From: Malania oleifera
Taxonomy: Eukaryota; Streptophyta; Magnoliopsida; Santalales; Ximeniaceae
DNA: 64,000 nt
Direction of reading: 5' to 3'
NCBI RefSeq assembly: GCF_029873635.1
Contig: NC_080420.1
Coordinates: 52,343,457-52,407,456 of the forward strand
Below the pieces are notes generated by a model that was not told where the DNA came from, ran no database searches, and saw nothing but the letters and a program-made list of their open reading frames with translations. Positions 22,750 to 35,146 of the stretch are shown in pieces. Numbering within the stretch: position 1 is the first letter of the stretch; every line of letters begins with the position of its first letter. Both the position numbers and the translations under genes were made by a program.

Positions 22750-25490
22750 TCTTGCGAAAGAAGAACCATCTACTAATTTAAACTAATATTAAAAATTAAA
22801 AATATTATTTAATTAATAATATTATTTTAAGATAAATTAATGTGATAATCATATGTTATAATATGTTATAAATATAAATTAACAATAAGATTATTGTTTA
22901 TAAAAAAATAATGTTTTATTATTTTTACTTAATAAAAATAGTTAAATGTTAATTAAAAATAACAGTTAACATAATTACTAATTAAATAATAATCATATAT
23001 TATTTTATCATGTATTATAACCTATTAATTATTAATAAAATATAATTAAATTATTGAATGAATAAAAAGAACCATCTATAAATTTAAATTAAAATTAAAC
23101 AAACTAAAAAATTTAATTTAGTTAATAATACTTGTTAGCGTTAGAGGCTATGTGAGCTTAACTGCACTATTTTGATGATAACAATTCATTAGTGGTTCTA
23201 GGTAAGCTTATCTTTGCATATCAAGCCATGATTAGTATAACTATAAATGCAAAGATTAAGTAAATTAGTAATAAGTTAGACATTATCAAAAATGGGGAGA
23301 ATGTTAGCCTTAGTAGCTACACCATCATTATTTAATGTGTTTTGATGATATTAACCTATATTTTGTTCCTAGTGTTTTCCTATCTTTGCAGATCTTATTT
23401 AGTATAGGTACAAAGTGTTGAATACATGGAAGTACCAAATCAGAAGCAAAGATCGGGCTGAGTAGATATCAAATAGGAAAGATCGGAAGGGCTGACTCGG
23501 AAGCACCAAAGCACATCCTGAAGTTTTTATTGTGTATAAATTAATTGTAATAAGGGTTGTGTAAGTGAGTGCGTATTGTAACTCTTGCGGTGTGTGTCTT
23601 GCATGATTTCTGAGTAAGAGTTAAGCCATTGCATAAGCATACTAGGACACATGAGCATATAGGATCTACACAAAAGTAACAAACTCACAATTTATAGTTT
23701 TCTAAGTTAAAACAAGAGTTTGTCAAATGAATCCTAAAACTCAAATATTTTTTCAAAGACACAAGTTTTTAACATCTTAATTTTAAGAACATTTTTATAC
23801 TTAGTCCTGATTGTGTTAAAATAAGTTTTATGTCCTAAAGGTTCAAAGAAAGTCAAATATATTTATAAAAGGACATACTAAGCATATAAGATATCAAAAT
23901 GGGTTTTCAAACGTGTTTTATTAATTAAGATATCTTATATTCAAAAAGAAACTCATTTGGACAAGTTTTAATCTTCATTAGACTTAATATATTTCATATA
24001 ATTTTTTCCAAGATTGTTTTGAGTCATTAAAACACTTTTTGATAAGGAAAAACAAAGCAATCGTCACTACCGTAGTGCAACCTTTAGTCCTGAACACCTT
24101 ATGGTATTTTGGACATAACGTTTTCTAGAAAAGTTCAAATGGGACGATCTTGGTGTCCCTAGAAATCTAAGACAAAATTCCACAACTTTTATTTTTATGA
24201 CTTTTTCTGATTCAGGGACCTCGTCGACGAACACAAGGGATTCGTCGACGAGTCCAAGGAGCAGAATGACGCTAACGGGCGGAAAACGACTAGTTTGCTA
24301 AATAAAATATCTTTTCTTCCCCCCAACGGCTAGTTAATGGCTCCTAAGGCTCTTGGGCTATAAATAAAAGCTATTAGACTTGAATTAACATGGTTTTTGA
24401 AAGCTTTTGATCATTCTTAGTAAAAAATATTTTTTTACACCAACCTAAGCACCTATCACTTTGCATTGTTATTCTTCATTCACAAGTGATCATTCTCTCT
24501 TGCTGTTTAATCGTGTTTGATTCATTACTTGAGAGATAGTGTGAGGTTTGCTTTATATTTAATATTTACTCATTTGAGGAGCATCATATTATATTTCTAT
24601 CATCTTCTTGTAGAGTTCTTTGTGGACCATTTGGTGAAGGTTCTTTGTGAACCGAAGAGGCTCTTGGTGAGCGGGTAGGAATTTGTTTCCGAGTTGTAAG
24701 GCTTCTCTGTCGATGAAGGAGATCGTATAGTGGAATCCTTGAGTTGGTATCAAGGCGTGGATGTAGGCTTGGTGTTGAACCAATTAAAAATATCGGTGTT
24801 AATTTTCTTTCCCTATACTCTTTATTATTTGTCTTGTGTATGATTTAAATTTCATATATTGTGATATAATTGCTTGCATCTTGTCAAGTGTTTTATTTTG
24901 TAGAGAAAATTTGTAATTCCACAAAAGAGTCCATTCACCCCCACTCTAGACTATATACTCCCGGGTTAGGACGAGTAACAATACTATTTTTAACATAAAT
25001 TAATGTGAAAATCATATATTATAAATATACATTAATTAATAACAAGACTATAAGAAGTAGTAAATAATATTATATTATTTTACTGAATAGAAAATATTCA
25101 AATTTTAATTTTAAAATTAATTTAAGTATCATTTAAAATTATAATTATATAAATATTAACATTTTTATTTAAAATATATTTAAAAATAAATATTAGTTAC
25201 CATAATTCAATTTTGCATTAAACAAGAATTACTTATTAATTAAAATTAGCATTAAATAAATTAAAATTTTAAATTTAGATAATAATATTATATTTAGCAT
25301 AATGTTATATGATGGAAAAATGTTATATGATGGTAATATGTTATAAATATACATTAATAACAAGATTATAATTAAATAAAAATAATAAATTATATTATTT
25401 TTTTAGTAACAAATAGTAAAGAAATTGTTAATTAAAATATATATTTTTATTTAAAATATATTTAAAAATAATCATATAGTAACTTATAAT
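22750..25490. repeat. AT-rich degenerate ~300-bp tandem repeat
   Basis: Roughly three copies of an AT-rich unit: about 22752-23066, 23067-23132 continued at 24986-25245, and about 25246-25490. Shared landmarks are AAGAACCATCTA.AAATTTAAA at 22766 and 23067, and TATGTTATAAATATAAATTAA-type blocks at 22851, 25018 and 25340. The second copy is split by element D. No coding signal. Confidence 0.55.
23133..24980 (+). mobile_element. collapsed Sirevirus-like element D, TSD ATACT
   Basis: Bounded by TGTTAGCG and GAGTAACA with a perfect 5-bp duplication ATACT at 23128-23132 and 24981-24985. Inside, AAAAATGGGGAGAA at 23288-23301 looks like a polypurine tract and is followed by a second LTR start TGTTAGCCTTAG at 23302. 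So this is a stub of the 5' LTR, the last bases of the internal region and a full 3' LTR: all the rest has been deleted. Two GTCGACGA palindromes lie at 24226-24262. Confidence 0.85.
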
Positions 25491-25987
25491 GAAAGTAAAT
25501 ATCCAAATACTACTTATTTTAAACACAATCAAATATTACTTATAATTTTCAGCACTTTTCCAATTTAGTACTTATTATCATCACTTATTAAATTTAACAC
25601 TTTCTTCGAAAAATATTTTTGCATAAGTGGTTCTAAACGATCCCTTAATTAAGAGTTTTTTTTTTTTTTTTATTGTGCTTTATCTCTATACAAAATTCTA
25701 TAACAAAATAAAAAGTATTCTCATTTGATTAGAAATTAAGAAAAAAATTAAATGTTAATGATTTATGGAATCAAATTTTTATTTTTCCACTTTCCTTGAT
25801 AATCAAACATGAAAAAATGAAATCTTTTGTATTTTCCTATTATTTTTCTAAAATTTTTTAAATTTCAAATGAGAATAAAAGATTTAATTAATAAACATTT
25901 ATCAAAAACATTTACTTGTAATGCAAATAGAAAACTCAAGTCACAAATTGAATTGTACACTAAATTAACCTCAAACTAGTTGCTATC
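25491..25987. other. AT-rich host intergenic DNA
   Basis: No ORF, RNA or terminal repeat recognised. It ends at the target CTATC of solo LTR H. Its continuation lies at 35075, after the nested insertions. Confidence 0.5.
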
Positions 25988-26377
25988 TGCTGGGAATTAA
26001 CAACAAATTTTTGAAACTTGTTAGAAACAAAATAGAGAAAGAATACATGCCAAAAAAAAAAAAAATTCATCACACGCACAAGACAATATTTACGTGGTTC
26101 AGCAATTTTGCCTACGTCCACGAAATTGTAGGGATTTCACTATTATGAGGAAGAAAATATAGAGAGTGCAGTAATACAAAACTCTCTCTCTCACAAAGTG
26201 TGACGGATGATCAACCCTAATCACCATAACCCAGAGATTTTATATCTTGCGCATAGCAATGGGCTACAAAATGGGGCTAATGGTCCAAGCCTTCGCTCCA
26301 TGGACTAAGCCTTAGAATAGAAATCTCTCATTAAAGAAAGGTCGGGTCATCATCCAATCGAACGCAACTAGGCTCCC

Positions 26378-28248
26378 TATAGTGACCTAGAGAATAATAT
26401 TATTATAATAATAAAGAGGGAGGAAAATGGAAAAAGGAACAGAAGGAGGCAGTAGATTTCGTCGACGACATCGCATTTTGGAGATAATAATAATAATAAT
26501 AATAATAATTTCAAGAAATTTCCAGGAAATTCGTCGACGAATACAGGGTTTTGTCGATGAGAAAATAACGAGCGCAGGATTTGGGCTGCTCTGAATTTCG
26601 TCGACGAATTTAATGAAGGACTCATCGACGAGGTGGCATGTCTCATCGACGAATTTGGCCCTATAAATAGTGAAAACTCATATTTTTAACCCATTTTCAT
26701 AGCGCTCTCTCTCTCTCCTCTCTCTCCCCTACGAACTCTCTCCCTTCTCCCTTCGACTCTAGCCCCGTTAATCGCCGGATTGACAATATGAAGCCACCAC
26801 GACGCTCCTGGCGAAGTTCTATGTAAGTCTGCCGGAGCAGATTGTTGGTGAAACGAAGTTGGATTCCATCCCAAATTCAGAGTAAGACCTTTTAGCCCAT
26901 TTTTGGCCTTCTGACAGTTATAGGAAATGATGTAGGCAAAGAAATACTGATATTCTGTTCTGAAAAACGTTATTTTTAGGGTGTTATGTAGGAGGCCCTA
27001 CGGGTGTTAGGCTAGTAAACCATAGGGGCTTTTCAGTAGTTAGGTAAACGAAATATGCTACGCTAGGTCATTTTAAAATATTATACAGTTTACTAAATTA
27101 TGAAAATTATGTATTAAAGTATGGTGTGGCTTGAGAATATGAATTTAGTACGAAGATATGTTTTACGTATTTTAGTACCATGATTTTACGTATTTCAGTA
27201 CCATGATTATACGAATCTCAGTACCATGATTATACGAACTTCAGTATTATGATTATGTAGTTCTCAGTATTATGATATATTAATTACAGTACAGTTTATG
27301 CAATATCATGGTTATTACAATTATTTCAGAATCATGGTAAATCAGATAGTTGTATATACAAATATATTATATAGTATTAGACCCTGTGGGACTATGCAGT
27401 TACAGAGCACGGTACCGTTGCTACAGATATTACGTTATGTTATAAGTGCAACCACCTATTTAGATAATACGTGGTAGTAGGTCGATCACCTAGGCCCTTA
27501 ACGTGGACAGGCTCCCCATCAGATATGGGTTGAGGTGGGCAGATTAGACCGATGGAGTATAGTGATTTATTCCAAGTTGGCCAGTCAGGGTAAATCCCGC
27601 CTACGGGCCCCACAACCTTGTCATTCGAGGTTAAATCATGACACATAGTTATCCACAGGGAAAGTTTTCAATTACTATTACGTATGTACAGATTTACAGA
27701 AACAGGGAACATACTTATGTACACTAGAAGTATTTTGAATAGTAACCTACAATATTGTTATGTTAAGCAACATGGAAAGGGTGGTGTATTTTATTACTTG
27801 TACTGTACTTATGTATCCAGTTATACATGATTATATGAAAATAGATTTTCACAATACTGTAGTTCATTTGCCACACACTAGTAATAGCATATTTCGTCTT
27901 ACTGAGCGTTGGCTCATCCTAGTGTTGAATCATTTTTCAGGTGATCCAGGTAGGCGAGCAGACCAGGCTCTCAGATAGAGGGGCGTCAGTAGTGCCCTGT
28001 CAATGAAGTGAGTATTGTGGAGGCTTTTTGTATATCTCAATATAGTTAAGGGTATTTTGGGAAACATGTAGTACTCTGGTATTGTATGGTATTGGTATTG
28101 TATATAGTTGTATTTGGATATGTTTATTTGATTTATGCTTCTCGCTGCTTAGACTAATGATTGGGTTTACCCCCAGTATAGTATCAGAGTATGTAGAATA
28201 TCATAGTATAAAAATAAAAATAAAAAGTTAATTAAGCAGATCGTTACA
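26378..28248 (+). repeat. 5' LTR of gypsy E
   Basis: A 1,871-bp LTR, TATAGTGACC (normally TGTAGTGACC) to GATCGTTACA. It has TTCGTCGACGAA-type palindromes at 26458-26468, 26530-26540, 26597-26608 and 26642-26652, a CT-rich tract at 26705-26760, five ~23-bp units at 27161-27275, and a small inverted repeat TGAG-N6-CTCA at 27903-27916. It differs from the 3' LTR by two deletions and one minisatellite unit. Confidence 0.9.
27161..27275 (+). repeat. ~23-bp minisatellite in gypsy LTR (5 units)
   Basis: Units of the type CAGTACCATGATTATACGAA repeated about five times. The partner LTR has six units at 33946-34085. Confidence 0.85.
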
Positions 28249-28251
28249 GTT

Positions 28252-28263
28252 TGGTATCAGAGC
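28252..28263 (+). other. primer-binding site of gypsy E
   Basis: TGGTATCAGAGC, a perfect match to the initiator tRNA-Met complement, three bases after the LTR end. Confidence 0.92.
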
Positions 28264-28551
28264 CTAGGTTACTAGATTTTGTAGACTTTAGAGTGCAGCA
28301 GATGCAATACCAGAGTATAGGAAAAGGATTTGGGGTTTGTTTTGTGTCTGGGTATAGGATTTTCATGGTGGTTTCTATGTTTTTCCTGGGGTGACGATTT
28401 CAGGAAAACCATAATAAACTATTGTCAGGTTGTGTGTCTGGGTGACAGAACTGGATATTGGTTAAGGTCAGGGAAGGTAGTTAATTGTGAGTTGGTATAG
28501 GATAGGTCCGTATAGGAGATAAAGTGCTTAAGTGTGTTTCTTGTTTTCAGG

Positions 28552-29940
28552 ATGGACCTAGGAAGTAGTGGCACGAATGCTAGGGAGGATAGGTCAAGAC
28601 CTTCCAGCATAGGTGGAGGAGATACTGATCTTGTGTTGCGCAATGTCACTCAGCAGGTGATGGCTGAGATGGCCAGGAGCTCTGGGGAGCGTGGCTGTTC
28701 GATTGAGCAGTTTACACGGATGAAACCCCCATCCTTTGCTGGAGGAGATGACCCGATTATAGCTGAGAATTGGATCCAAGATATCGAAGAGACATTGGCG
28801 GTGCTTCCATGTGCAAATGAGCAAACATTTGCCACATTTAAGTTGACAGGGGAGGCGAAGCGCTGGTGGAGAGCAGTGCGACTGATAGAGGAGCAAAGGC
28901 CGATTCCAGTTCCAATGACGTGGGACCGATTCAAGGAGCTGTTCTTCGAGTGGTATTTCCCTGCTATCGTTCGGAGTGCGAAGGCAATAGGGTTTTTGCA
29001 TTTGGTACAGGGGCAGATAACTGTATCCCAATACGCGGCTCAGTTTATCGAGTTGTCACGTTTTGCTCCACATCTAACACCTGATGAAGAGAAAAAGGCA
29101 AGGAAGTTTGAAGAAGGAATGAGGCAGAATTTGTTTAAGCAGGTGATTGGTTTCAGAGCTCAGACATTTACAGAGGTTGTAGACAGAGCTGCGATTATTG
29201 AGAGTGGCATTCAGAGGGGTGTAGCAGCTCAGAGTCAGAGGAAGAGGCATGCGCCTCAGGGTTTTGAGGCTGGCACTAGTAGGGGTTCATGGAGAGGAGG
29301 TCGCGATAGGGGATACCAGAGGGAGACGGCTGGACCTTATGGGAACCAGGGTGCACGGACTTACCCAGTGTGTCATACATGCGAAAAACATCATTTTGGA
29401 GAGTTTCGGGCAGGCAGGGGAATATGTTATCGTTGTGGGAGACCCGACAACGTTGTGCGTGAATGCCCAGTTCAGCCAGACCAGGTCCTAGCTCCTAGGC
29501 CTTATCAGGGAGGACATCAGGCAGCTCGAGGAGGATACCAAGCTCCTCATGGTGGCCAGCAGAGGAATGTGGCCCCAACACGAGAATACGCTCTGACGCC
29601 AGGTGATGCAGAGGCTATTACGGATATGGTGACAGGTACATTTACTATTCTATCATACCAAGTTACTGTTCTTTTTTACTCGGGTGCTACTCATTCTTTC
29701 ATTTCTGCATCTTATGTTAAATTATCTGAGAGTGAGACCCAGTCATTAGATATAGTGTTGTCGGTAGCTACACCATCAGGATCAGCAATCATATGTCAGA
29801 GGAAACTTAAGGGCTATCCGATAGAAATTCAAGGGAAAGTACTACCAGCAGATCTAATTGTGTTTGAAATGTGTGGGTTCGATATAATACTGGGTATGGA
29901 CTACTTGGCTGTCAATCATGCCAGCATCGATTTTTTCTAG
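28552..29940 (+). pseudogene. gag: gypsy E gag and protease
   Basis: Open for 462 codons from ATG at 28552 to TAG at 29938-29940. The retrotransposon gag domain covers about residues 60-200 (AENWIQDIEETLAVL, TGEAKRWWRA, SQYAAQFIELSRFAPH). Knuckle region at residues 275-310: the first knuckle has lost a cysteine (CHTCEKHHFGEF), and the second reads CYRCGRPDNVVRECP, with the zinc-binding His replaced by Asn. The protease follows at about residue 375: the catalytic motif is YSGATHSF, so the essential Asp of D-S/T-G is Tyr. The protein would therefore be a Gag with damaged RNA binding and no protease. ATG 28552 fits the family start (MDLGSSG). Confidence 0.88.
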
Positions 29941-32900
29941 AAAGAAGTAATTTTTAGACATCCTGGAGAGCAAGAATTCAGATTCGTTGGTTCACGGGTA
30001 CGTGCTCCAACGCAGTTAGTATCCGCCATGCAGGCGAGCAGATTACTCCTGGATGGAGATCAGGAGTTTATAGTATTTGTGAAAGAAGTATCTAAAAATG
30101 AATTGAAGATTGACAGCACTTCAGTAGTACGAGAATTTCAAGATGTTTTTCTAGAGGAGCTACCAGGGTTGCCTCCTGTGCGCGAGGTAGATTTTCCTAT
30201 AGATTTATCTCCAGGGACCGCGCCGATTTCTAAGGTTCCTTACAGTATGGCTCCAGCTGAATTGGGAGAATTAAAGGAACAATTACAGGACTTGCTGAAC
30301 AAGGGGTTTATACGACCCAGTGTATCGCCATGGGGAGCTCCAGTGTTGTTCGTAAAGAATAAAGACAAGTCCATGAGGATGTGCATTGATTACAAGGAGA
30401 TAAACAAAGTTACTATTAAGAATAAATATCCTCTACCCCGTATAGACGATTTGTTTGATCAGCTCCAGGGTACACGGGTTTATTCCAAGATTGACCTCAA
30501 ATCTGGGTATCATCAAGTGAGAGTAAAAGTGGAGGACGTCGCGAAGACAACGTTCAGGACCAGGTACGGGCACTATGAATTTCTTGTTATGTCATTTGGT
30601 CTGACGAATGCCCCGATCGTGTTCATGGACTTAATGAATAGAGTTTTTCACCAGTATTTAGATTAGTTTGTAGTAGTTTTCATTGATGATATGCTAGTGT
30701 ACTTGAGGAGTTTTTAGGATCATCAGGTGCATTTAAGGCAGGTGCTGCAGACTCTCAGAGAAGAGAAGCTTTATGCTAAGTTCAGCAAGTGTGAGTTCTG
30801 GCTTGAGAAGGTGGCATTTTTAGGTCAGGTGATCTCAAGAGATGGTATAGTAGTGGATCCTAGCAAGATTGACGCAGTGGTAAGTTGGGCCAGGCCAAGG
30901 AATATGCAGGAAGTTAGGAGTTTCTTAGGGCTGGCAAGTTATTACCACTGATTTGTAGAGGGATTTTCAGCTTTGTTAGGACCTCTCACGCGGTTGACTA
31001 GGAAAAATGCCAGATTTGTGTGGGATGAAGAATGCGAGCAGAGCTTCCAAGAATTAAAGCAGCGGCATGTCACTGCACCAGTTCTGACGATTCCATCGGG
31101 AGGCGATGGTTATGTTATTTACAATGACGCGTCTTTGAAAGGACTTGGTTGTGTGCTGATGCAGCATAGTAGGGTGATAGCATATGCGTCCAGGTAGTTG
31201 AAAGAATATGAAAAGAACTACCCTACTTACGATTTAGAATTGGTTGCGGTTGTACATGCACTGGAGATCTGGAGACATTATTTATATGGTGAGAAGTGTG
31301 AGATATTTTCTGATCATAAGAGCCTCAAGTATTTCTTTACACAGAAATAGTTGAATATGCGGCAAAAGAGGTGGTTGGAACTCATTAAGGATTATAACTG
31401 TACCATCAGTTACCACCCAGGTAAAGAAAATGTGGTGGCTGATACTCTGAGCCGTAAATCGGGAGACACAGCACAACTAGCAACCGTAGTTCAGCATCCG
31501 ATTCAGATGGACTTAGAGAGACTTAGTGTTGAATTAGTGGAGGATGATCCCCAGGCGCTTATTGCCAGTTTGGTGGTATAGCCCACATTATATGAAAAGA
31601 TTAAAGCTACTCAGATAGATAATCCAAAGTTAGTGGACGTGTTTTCCAAAATACAGGATGGTCAGGAGGAAGAATTTAGTATTTCTGATGATGGGGCTTT
31701 GAGATTTCGCACCAGATTGTGTTTGTCTGCAGATGACAGCATCAGGAAGAAGATTCTAGAATAGGCACACAGATCTCTATACACTATTCATCTTGGTAGT
31801 ATGAAAATGTATAGGGATCTACGAGATTATTTCTGGCGGAGTGGCATGAAGAGGGAGATAGCATAATTTGTGCGGCAGTGTTTGACGTTCCAGCAGGTTA
31901 AGGATGAGCACCAGAGGCCGGCTGGTCAGTTACAGCCACTTTTCATTCTTGAGTGGAAGTAGAACCATGTATCCATGGATTTTGTTACTGAGCTGCTGCC
32001 AACTTCGCATGGTCAAAATGCTATTTGGGTGGTGGTTGATAGATTGATGAAGACAGCACACTTCCTACCTATTAAGATTAGCTACCCTATGAACAAGTTA
32101 GCGGAGATTTACATACAAGATTTTGTTCGACCCCATGGAGTGCCGGTATCCATTGTCTCAGACCGTGATCCACGTTTTACATCACGGTTCTAGAGGAGTT
32201 TGCAGGAGGCACTAAGGACTCAGCTAGCATTTAGTACAACTTTCCACCCTCAGACCGATGGTCAGACTGGAGAACAATCTAGGTATTAGAGGATATGCTT
32301 CGTGCTTGTGTACTAGACTTTGGGGGTAGCTGGATTCAGTTTTTGCCACTAGTTGAATTTGCTTATAATAACAGTTACCAGACTAGCATCGGCATGGCAC
32401 CCTACGAGGCATTATATGGTAGGAGATGTAGATCTCCTCTTTTCTGGGATGAAGTAGGTGAAAGACGAGTTTTGGGTCTAGAGATAATTCAGAAAGCCTT
32501 TGATAAAGTCTGACTTAGTCGTGATATGATCAGTGCAGCGCAAAGTCAGCAGAAAAGCTACGCGGCTACTCGCCGCCGAGAACTGCAATTTGGAGTGGGT
32601 GATTATGTATTTCCGAGAATAACTCCACTGAAGGGGATCTTGAGATTTGGGAAGAAGGGTAAGTTGAGCCCTAGGTTTATTGGCCCGTTTGAGATACTGG
32701 AGAAGATTGGGTCAATAGCCTATCGGCTGGCTTTACCACCATCTTTATTTCGAGTTCATGACATATTTCATATTTCTATGTTAAGGAAATACAACCCAGA
32801 TCTTTCCCATATCATCAGTTATGCAGAACTAGAAGTCGGTTAGGCTTTAGCATATGAAGAAGCTCCAGTACAGATTTTAGATAGAAAAGAACACGAATTA

Positions 32901-33019
32901 CGTAACAAAAGAATACCACTAGTAAAAGTTCTATGGAGAAACCACGCGATTGAAGAAGCTTCATGGGAGCTTGAAGATGAAATCAGATGAAAATATCCTC
33001 ATTTATTTGATGAATTATA
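29941..33019 (+). pseudogene. pol: gypsy E pol: RT, RNase H, integrase, chromodomain-like tail
   Basis: RT from about 30170 ([24 protein letters not shown], catalytic FIDD near 30685), RNase H about 31000-31340 ([20 protein letters not shown]), integrase about 31760-32500 (zinc ligands HRSLYTIHLG and CLTFQQVK, second Cys now Phe; core MDFVTELLP, VSDRDPRFTS), tail about 32600-33019 (VKVLWRNHAIEEASWELED). Stops are at about 30664, 30716, 30949, 31195, 31348, 31579, 31762, 31864, 31960, 32191, 32512, 32841 and 32987, and a 1-base loss near 32268 shifts frame compared with element F. Confidence 0.9.
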
Positions 33020-33270
33020 GTATTGATGTATATGCTTGGATGGTAATTTTATTTTATTGAGTCCAGTGTAATTGTAATGTAAAGTATAGGTTAGGTAGTA
33101 TTTTAGTTTTGGGGTAAATTTTCTTTTATGGTTGTAATCTTCCAAAACTACCCATGTAACCACGGTATTCCTCCGCCATAAGTGAGGGCAGGTAATAATA
33201 AGTAGACCATTTTGCCTTATGGGAGGACAGAAGGGAATACAGACAGTAAATTTTGAGGACAAAATTTTAT

Positions 33271-33283
33271 AAAAAGGGGAGAA
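33271..33283 (+). other. polypurine tract of gypsy E
   Basis: AAAAAGGGGAGAA immediately before the 3' LTR start TGTAGTGACCC. Confidence 0.85.
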
Positions 33284-35060
33284 TGTAGTGACCCAAAGAA
33301 TAATATTATTATAATAATAAAGAGGGAGGAAAATGGAAATAGGAACAGAAGGAGGCAGTAGATTTCGTCGACGAATACAGGGTTTTGTCGACAAATTTAA
33401 TGAAGGACTCATCGACGAGGTGACGTGTCTCGTTGACGAATTTGGCCCTATAAATAGTGAAAACTCATATTTTTAACCCATTTTCACAGTGCTCTCTCTC
33501 CCCTCTCTCTCCCCTACAAACTCTCTTCCTTCTCTCATCGATTCTGGCCCCATTAGTCACCAGATCGACGATCTGAAGCCACCACGATGCTCCTGGCGAA
33601 ATTCTTTGCAAGTCTGCCGGAGCAGATCGTTGGTGAAACGAAGTTGGATTTCATCCCAAATTCAGAGTAAGACCATTTAGCCCATTTTTGGCCTTTTGAC
33701 AGTTATAGGAAATGATGTAGGAAAAAAAATACTAATATTCTGTTCTGACAAACATTGTTTTCAGGGTGTTATGTAGGAGGCCCTACGGGTGTTAGGCTAG
33801 TAAACCATAGGGGCTTTTCAGTAGTCAAGTACGGGAAATATGCTATGGTAGGTCATTTTAAAATATTATACAGTTTACTAAATTATGAAAATTATGTATT
33901 AAAGTATGGTGTGGCTTGAGAATATGAATTTAGTACGAAGATATGTTTTACGTATTTTAGTACCATGATTTTACGTATTTCAGTACCATGATTATACGAA
34001 TTCTAGTACCATGATTATACGAATCTCAGTACCATGATTATACGAACTTCAGTATTATGATTATGCAGTTCTCAGTATTATGATATATTAATTACAGTAC
34101 AGTTTATGCAATATCATGGTTATTACAATTATTTCAGAATCATGGTAAATCAGATAGTTGTATATACAAATATATTATATAGTATTAGACCCTGTGGGAC
34201 TATGCAGTTACAGAGCACGGTACCGTTGCTACAGATATTACGTTATGTTATAAGTGCAACCACCTATTTAGATAATACGTGATAGTAGATCACCTAGGCC
34301 CTTGACGTGGACAGGCTCCCCATTAGATATGGGTTGAGGTGGGCAGATCAGACCGATGGAAAATAGTGATTTATTCCAAGTTAGCCAGTGAGGGTAAATC
34401 CCGCCTACGGGCCGCACAACCCTGTCATGAAGGGTTAAATCATGACACACAGCTATCCACAAGGAAAGTTTTCAGTTACTATTACGTATGTACAGATTTA
34501 CAGAAACAGGGAACATACTTATGTATACTAAAAGTATCTTGAATAGTAACCTACAATACTGTTATGTTAAGCAACATGGAAAGGGTGGTGTATTTTATTA
34601 CTTGTACTGTACTTAAGTATCTAGTTATACATGATTATATGAAAATAGATTTTCATAATACTGTAGCTCATTCGCCACACACTAGTAATAGCATATTTCG
34701 TCTTACTGAGCGTTGGCTCATCCTAGTGTTGAATCATTTTTCAGGTGATCCAGGTAGGCAAGCATACCAAGCTCTCAGTTAGAGGGGCGTCAGTAGTGCA
34801 CTGTCAATGAAGTGAGTATTGTGGAGGATTTTTGTATATCTCAGTATAGTTGAGGGTATTTTGGGAAACATGTAGTACTATGGTATTGTATGGTATTGGT
34901 ATTGTATATAGTTGTATATGGATATGTTTATTTGATTTATGCTTCTCGCTGCTTAGGCTAATGATTGGGTTTACCCCCCAGTATGGTATCAAAGTATGTA
35001 GAATACCGTAGTATAAAAATATTTAAAAAAAAAAACCAGTTAATTAAGCAGATCGTTACA
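33284..35060 (+). repeat. 3' LTR of gypsy E
   Basis: A 1,777-bp LTR. Relative to the 5' LTR it lacks about 72 bp and about 47 bp, each deletion ending inside GTCGA palindromes, and has one extra ~24-bp minisatellite unit (33946-34085); these account for the 94-bp length difference. Hairpin motif TGAG-N6-CTCA at 34707-34720. Confidence 0.9.
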
Positions 35061-35074
35061 CTCCCAACACTATC

Positions 35075-35146
35075 TACTAATAAATTCTCATATGAAATTT
35101 ATGACTTTCCTTTAAATACAATGTGCTCCCTATTTAAATCATTTAG
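35075..35146. other. host DNA between insertions
   Basis: Short AT-rich stretch continuing the sequence left of 25983; it contains the TTTAG target of solo LTR G at 35142-35146. Confidence 0.6.

Larger units (their letters stand above)
26378..35060 (+). mobile_element. full-length Ty3/gypsy element E (chromovirus, Tekay/Del-like), defunct
   Basis: An 8,683-bp element with a perfect 5-bp duplication CTCCC at 26373-26377 and 35061-35065. Order: 5' LTR 26378-28248, primer-binding site, gag-protease-RT-RNase H-integrase with a chromodomain-like tail, polypurine tract, 3' LTR 33284-35060. All domains of one gag-pol polyprotein are present, but more than a dozen stops and a frameshift kill it. Clade call rests on gag (TWDRFKELFFEWYFP), the tRNA-Met primer and the C-terminal VKVLWRNHAIEEASWELEDE. 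Element F is a close relative. Confidence 0.93.
25988..35069. mobile_element. short solo LTR (H), TSD CTATC, split by gypsy E
   Basis: Left part 25988-26377 starts TGCTGGGAA; the last four bases (AACA) are at 35066-35069, after gypsy element E and its duplicated CTCCC. Rejoined length is about 394 bp, with termini TGCTGGGA/TCCCAACA and a perfect 5-bp duplication CTATC at 25983-25987 and 35070-35074. It carries the ACGTGGTTCAGC...CCTACGTCCACG block common in plant copia LTRs. Confidence 0.88.

Noticed and set aside
28594-29031. Minus-strand 145-codon ORF
   Set aside because: It is the antisense shadow of gypsy E gag.
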